43,234 bases of DNA, taken from the NCBI GenBank assembly GCA_028870705.1, contig JAGWPD010000222.1, positions 1-43,234 on the forward strand, given 5' to 3'. Shown piece after piece: positions 42,334 to 43,234 of this stretch. The notes beneath the pieces are model-generated. The model did no database searches and was not told where the DNA came from. It worked only from the letters and a program-made list of their open reading frames with translations. This stretch comes from Gammaproteobacteria bacterium (GTDB taxonomy: Bacteria > Pseudomonadota > Gammaproteobacteria > Steroidobacterales > Steroidobacteraceae). Made by a program: the position numbers and the translations under genes. The stretch's first letter is position 1. The number at the start of each line of letters is the position of its first letter.

Positions 42334-43234
42334 CCGCCACCCGGTGGTACGGTCCGGGCATCGGCTTGGCCACCGTGCCCAGCGTCGCGTCGCTGTACAC
42401 GTGACAGGCGCCCGAGCAGTCACGCAGTTCGCTTGCGGTGTACTTCAGGCCACCCTGCGTCTTGGGATGCAGATCCGGCCGGAAGTCCTTCGCGTGGCAG
42501 CCGCCGCAGCTGCCGGCATCGGCTGGCGAGGCCCACGGGATCTGGTCGGTGTTCGTGGTGTGGCAGGCCGTACAGGCAAGCGCCGCGCGATGTTCACCCG
42601 GATAGCTCGCCGAGGTGTGGGCGAAATGCAGCACTGACCAGTCCGGATAGCTGTGGCAGGTGGCGCAGCCGCGAGCAGTCGACATGTGCGTCGGCGTTAC
42701 GCCGATGGCGATGTTGTTGTCGTGGCAGCTGGCGCAGGGCGCAGTCAGCGTGGTGTGGTCGAGCTTCGCGGGCTTCCAGCCGAGCGTACCGTGGCAGGTG
42801 TCGCACTGCGCGCTGGTCACCACGTGATTCGCCGGCAAGCCGGTCGCGTGGATCGAATCATGGCAGCTGATGCAGGTGTGCGGGGCCACGCCGATGTGGT
42901 CGAAGCGCGCCGGCGACCAGGCGTTGGTCGTGTGGCAGGTCTCGCAGCTGTCACTGCCGGCGATGTGGTTGCGGCCCTTGCCGGTGGCGGCCACGCCGTT
43001 GTGGCAGCTGACGCAGCTGCCGCGCACCTGCATGTGATCGACGTGCGTGACCGGCAGCCAGGCGGCGGTCATATGGCAGCTCTCGCAGCGATCGGTGGTG
43101 GCGATGTGGTTCGGGCTCATGCCGATGCCGCTGGCCGGGCCGTGGCAGGTGACACAGGCCGTGCCGGCAACGCGCCGGTGGCTGAAGCCGACCGCCCCGC
43201 CGCCGACCGAGCCGGACGCGCTGAGCGCCGGGGC
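42314..43234 (-). CDS. multihaem cytochrome c, 5'-truncated by the window end
   Basis: 306 residues are visible; the start lies beyond 43234. Ten CxxCH haem sites occur (CVTCH, CESCH, CVSCH, CETCH, CISCH, CDTCH, CASCH, CATCH, CTACH, CGGCH), plus one CxxxCH (DCSGACH) near the C-terminus. The sites are set in a tandem unit of about 47 residues with NH, W-P, DH and ATG/IAIG signatures, typical of repeat-built periplasmic or surface cytochromes. The C-terminal ~100 residues differ from the repeats. It heads the operon seen here, followed by the SPOR barrel gene and an exported protein. ATG 43120 is only an internal Met, since haem motif CVTCH lies upstream of it. Confidence 0.88.
   Translation of the reverse strand, partial: APALSASGSVGGGAVGFSHRRVAGTACVTCHGPASGIGMSPNHIATTDRCESCHMTAAWLPVTHVDHMQVRGSCVSCHNGVAATGKGRNHIAGSDSCETCHTTNAWSPARFDHIGVAPHTCISCHDSIHATGLPANHVVTSAQCDTCHGTLGWKPAKLDHTTLTAPCASCHDNNIAIGVTPTHMSTARGCATCHSYPDWSVLHFAHTSASYPGEHRAALACTACHTTNTDQIPWASPADAGSCGGCHAKDFRPDLHPKTQGGLKYTASELRDCSGACHVYSDATLGTVAKPMPGPYHRVADAAFKH

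Noticed and set aside
42314-43120. Cytochrome gene starting at ATG 43120
   Set aside because: The same frame stays open to the window end and contains another haem motif (CVTCH) upstream, so this ATG is internal.
1-43234. CRISPR array, rRNA genes or prophage structural genes
   Set aside because: No regularly spaced direct repeats, no rRNA sequence and no capsid or tail proteins were seen.

Overview
This window is GC-rich, densely packed DNA from a free-living, respiring Gram-negative bacterium, most likely a gammaproteobacterium. The support is the DUF6763 acidic protein, the TypA, TesB and HtpX proteins, and the gene order; this placement is inference and the genus is not determined. Almost every gene abuts or overlaps its neighbour (ATGA, TTGA and TGATG junctions), and GTG or TTG starts are common.

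Layout. (1) 1-3790 is the end of a mobile island: an IS630-family insertion in a CTAG target, which seems to interrupt an older reading frame; an unusual HTH-nucleotidyltransferase fusion with a palindromic operator; a small excisionase-like DNA-binding protein; and a tyrosine integrase pointing at the 3' end of a tRNA-Arg(UCG) gene at 3791-3867, the likely attachment site. Everything right of the tRNA looks like stable chromosome. (2) 3963-8162 is a molybdenum cofactor operon: moeA, moaA, moaC, a mobA-moaD fusion and moaE. (3) 8047-11364 is a compact iron-regulated flavin module. A porin, a secreted FMN-binding protein and a His-containing membrane protein run leftward and apbE runs rightward, from one divergent promoter carrying a Fur box. 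(4) 11354-13775 is proBA. (5) 13898-24286 is a complete cbb3 oxidase locus (ccoNOQP, a small extra membrane gene, ccoGHIS), followed by a DUF6763 protein, a haem-PAS FixL oxygen sensor, FixJ and a stand-alone pseudo-receiver. A match to the FixJ core site lies upstream of ccoN, suggesting that the sensor pair controls the oxidase beside it. (6) 24352-33710 holds housekeeping and lipid genes: a VIT1-type metal transporter with a ferritin-like domain, htpX, a fatty acid desaturase, a cyclopropane synthase-like enzyme, an FAD-linked hydroxyacid dehydrogenase, tesB, a ferredoxin-NADP reductase and gabT. (7) 33763-39257 has a small Cys-rich protein, an ABC exporter, typA and a DUF3443 lipoprotein with two aspartic-protease-like motifs. 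(8) 39254-43234 (running off the end) is a leftward operon with a repeat-built multihaem cytochrome c, a SPOR-TPR-beta-barrel outer membrane protein and an exported protein.

The strongest candidates for undescribed biology are the Fur-controlled flavin module (region 3), the cytochrome/SPOR-barrel operon (region 8), the mobA-moaD fusion and the pseudo-receiver beside FixLJ. The theme of the window is electron transfer at low oxygen: cbb3 oxidase with its oxygen sensor, Moco for molybdoenzymes, a flavin-based envelope redox module and a multihaem cytochrome.
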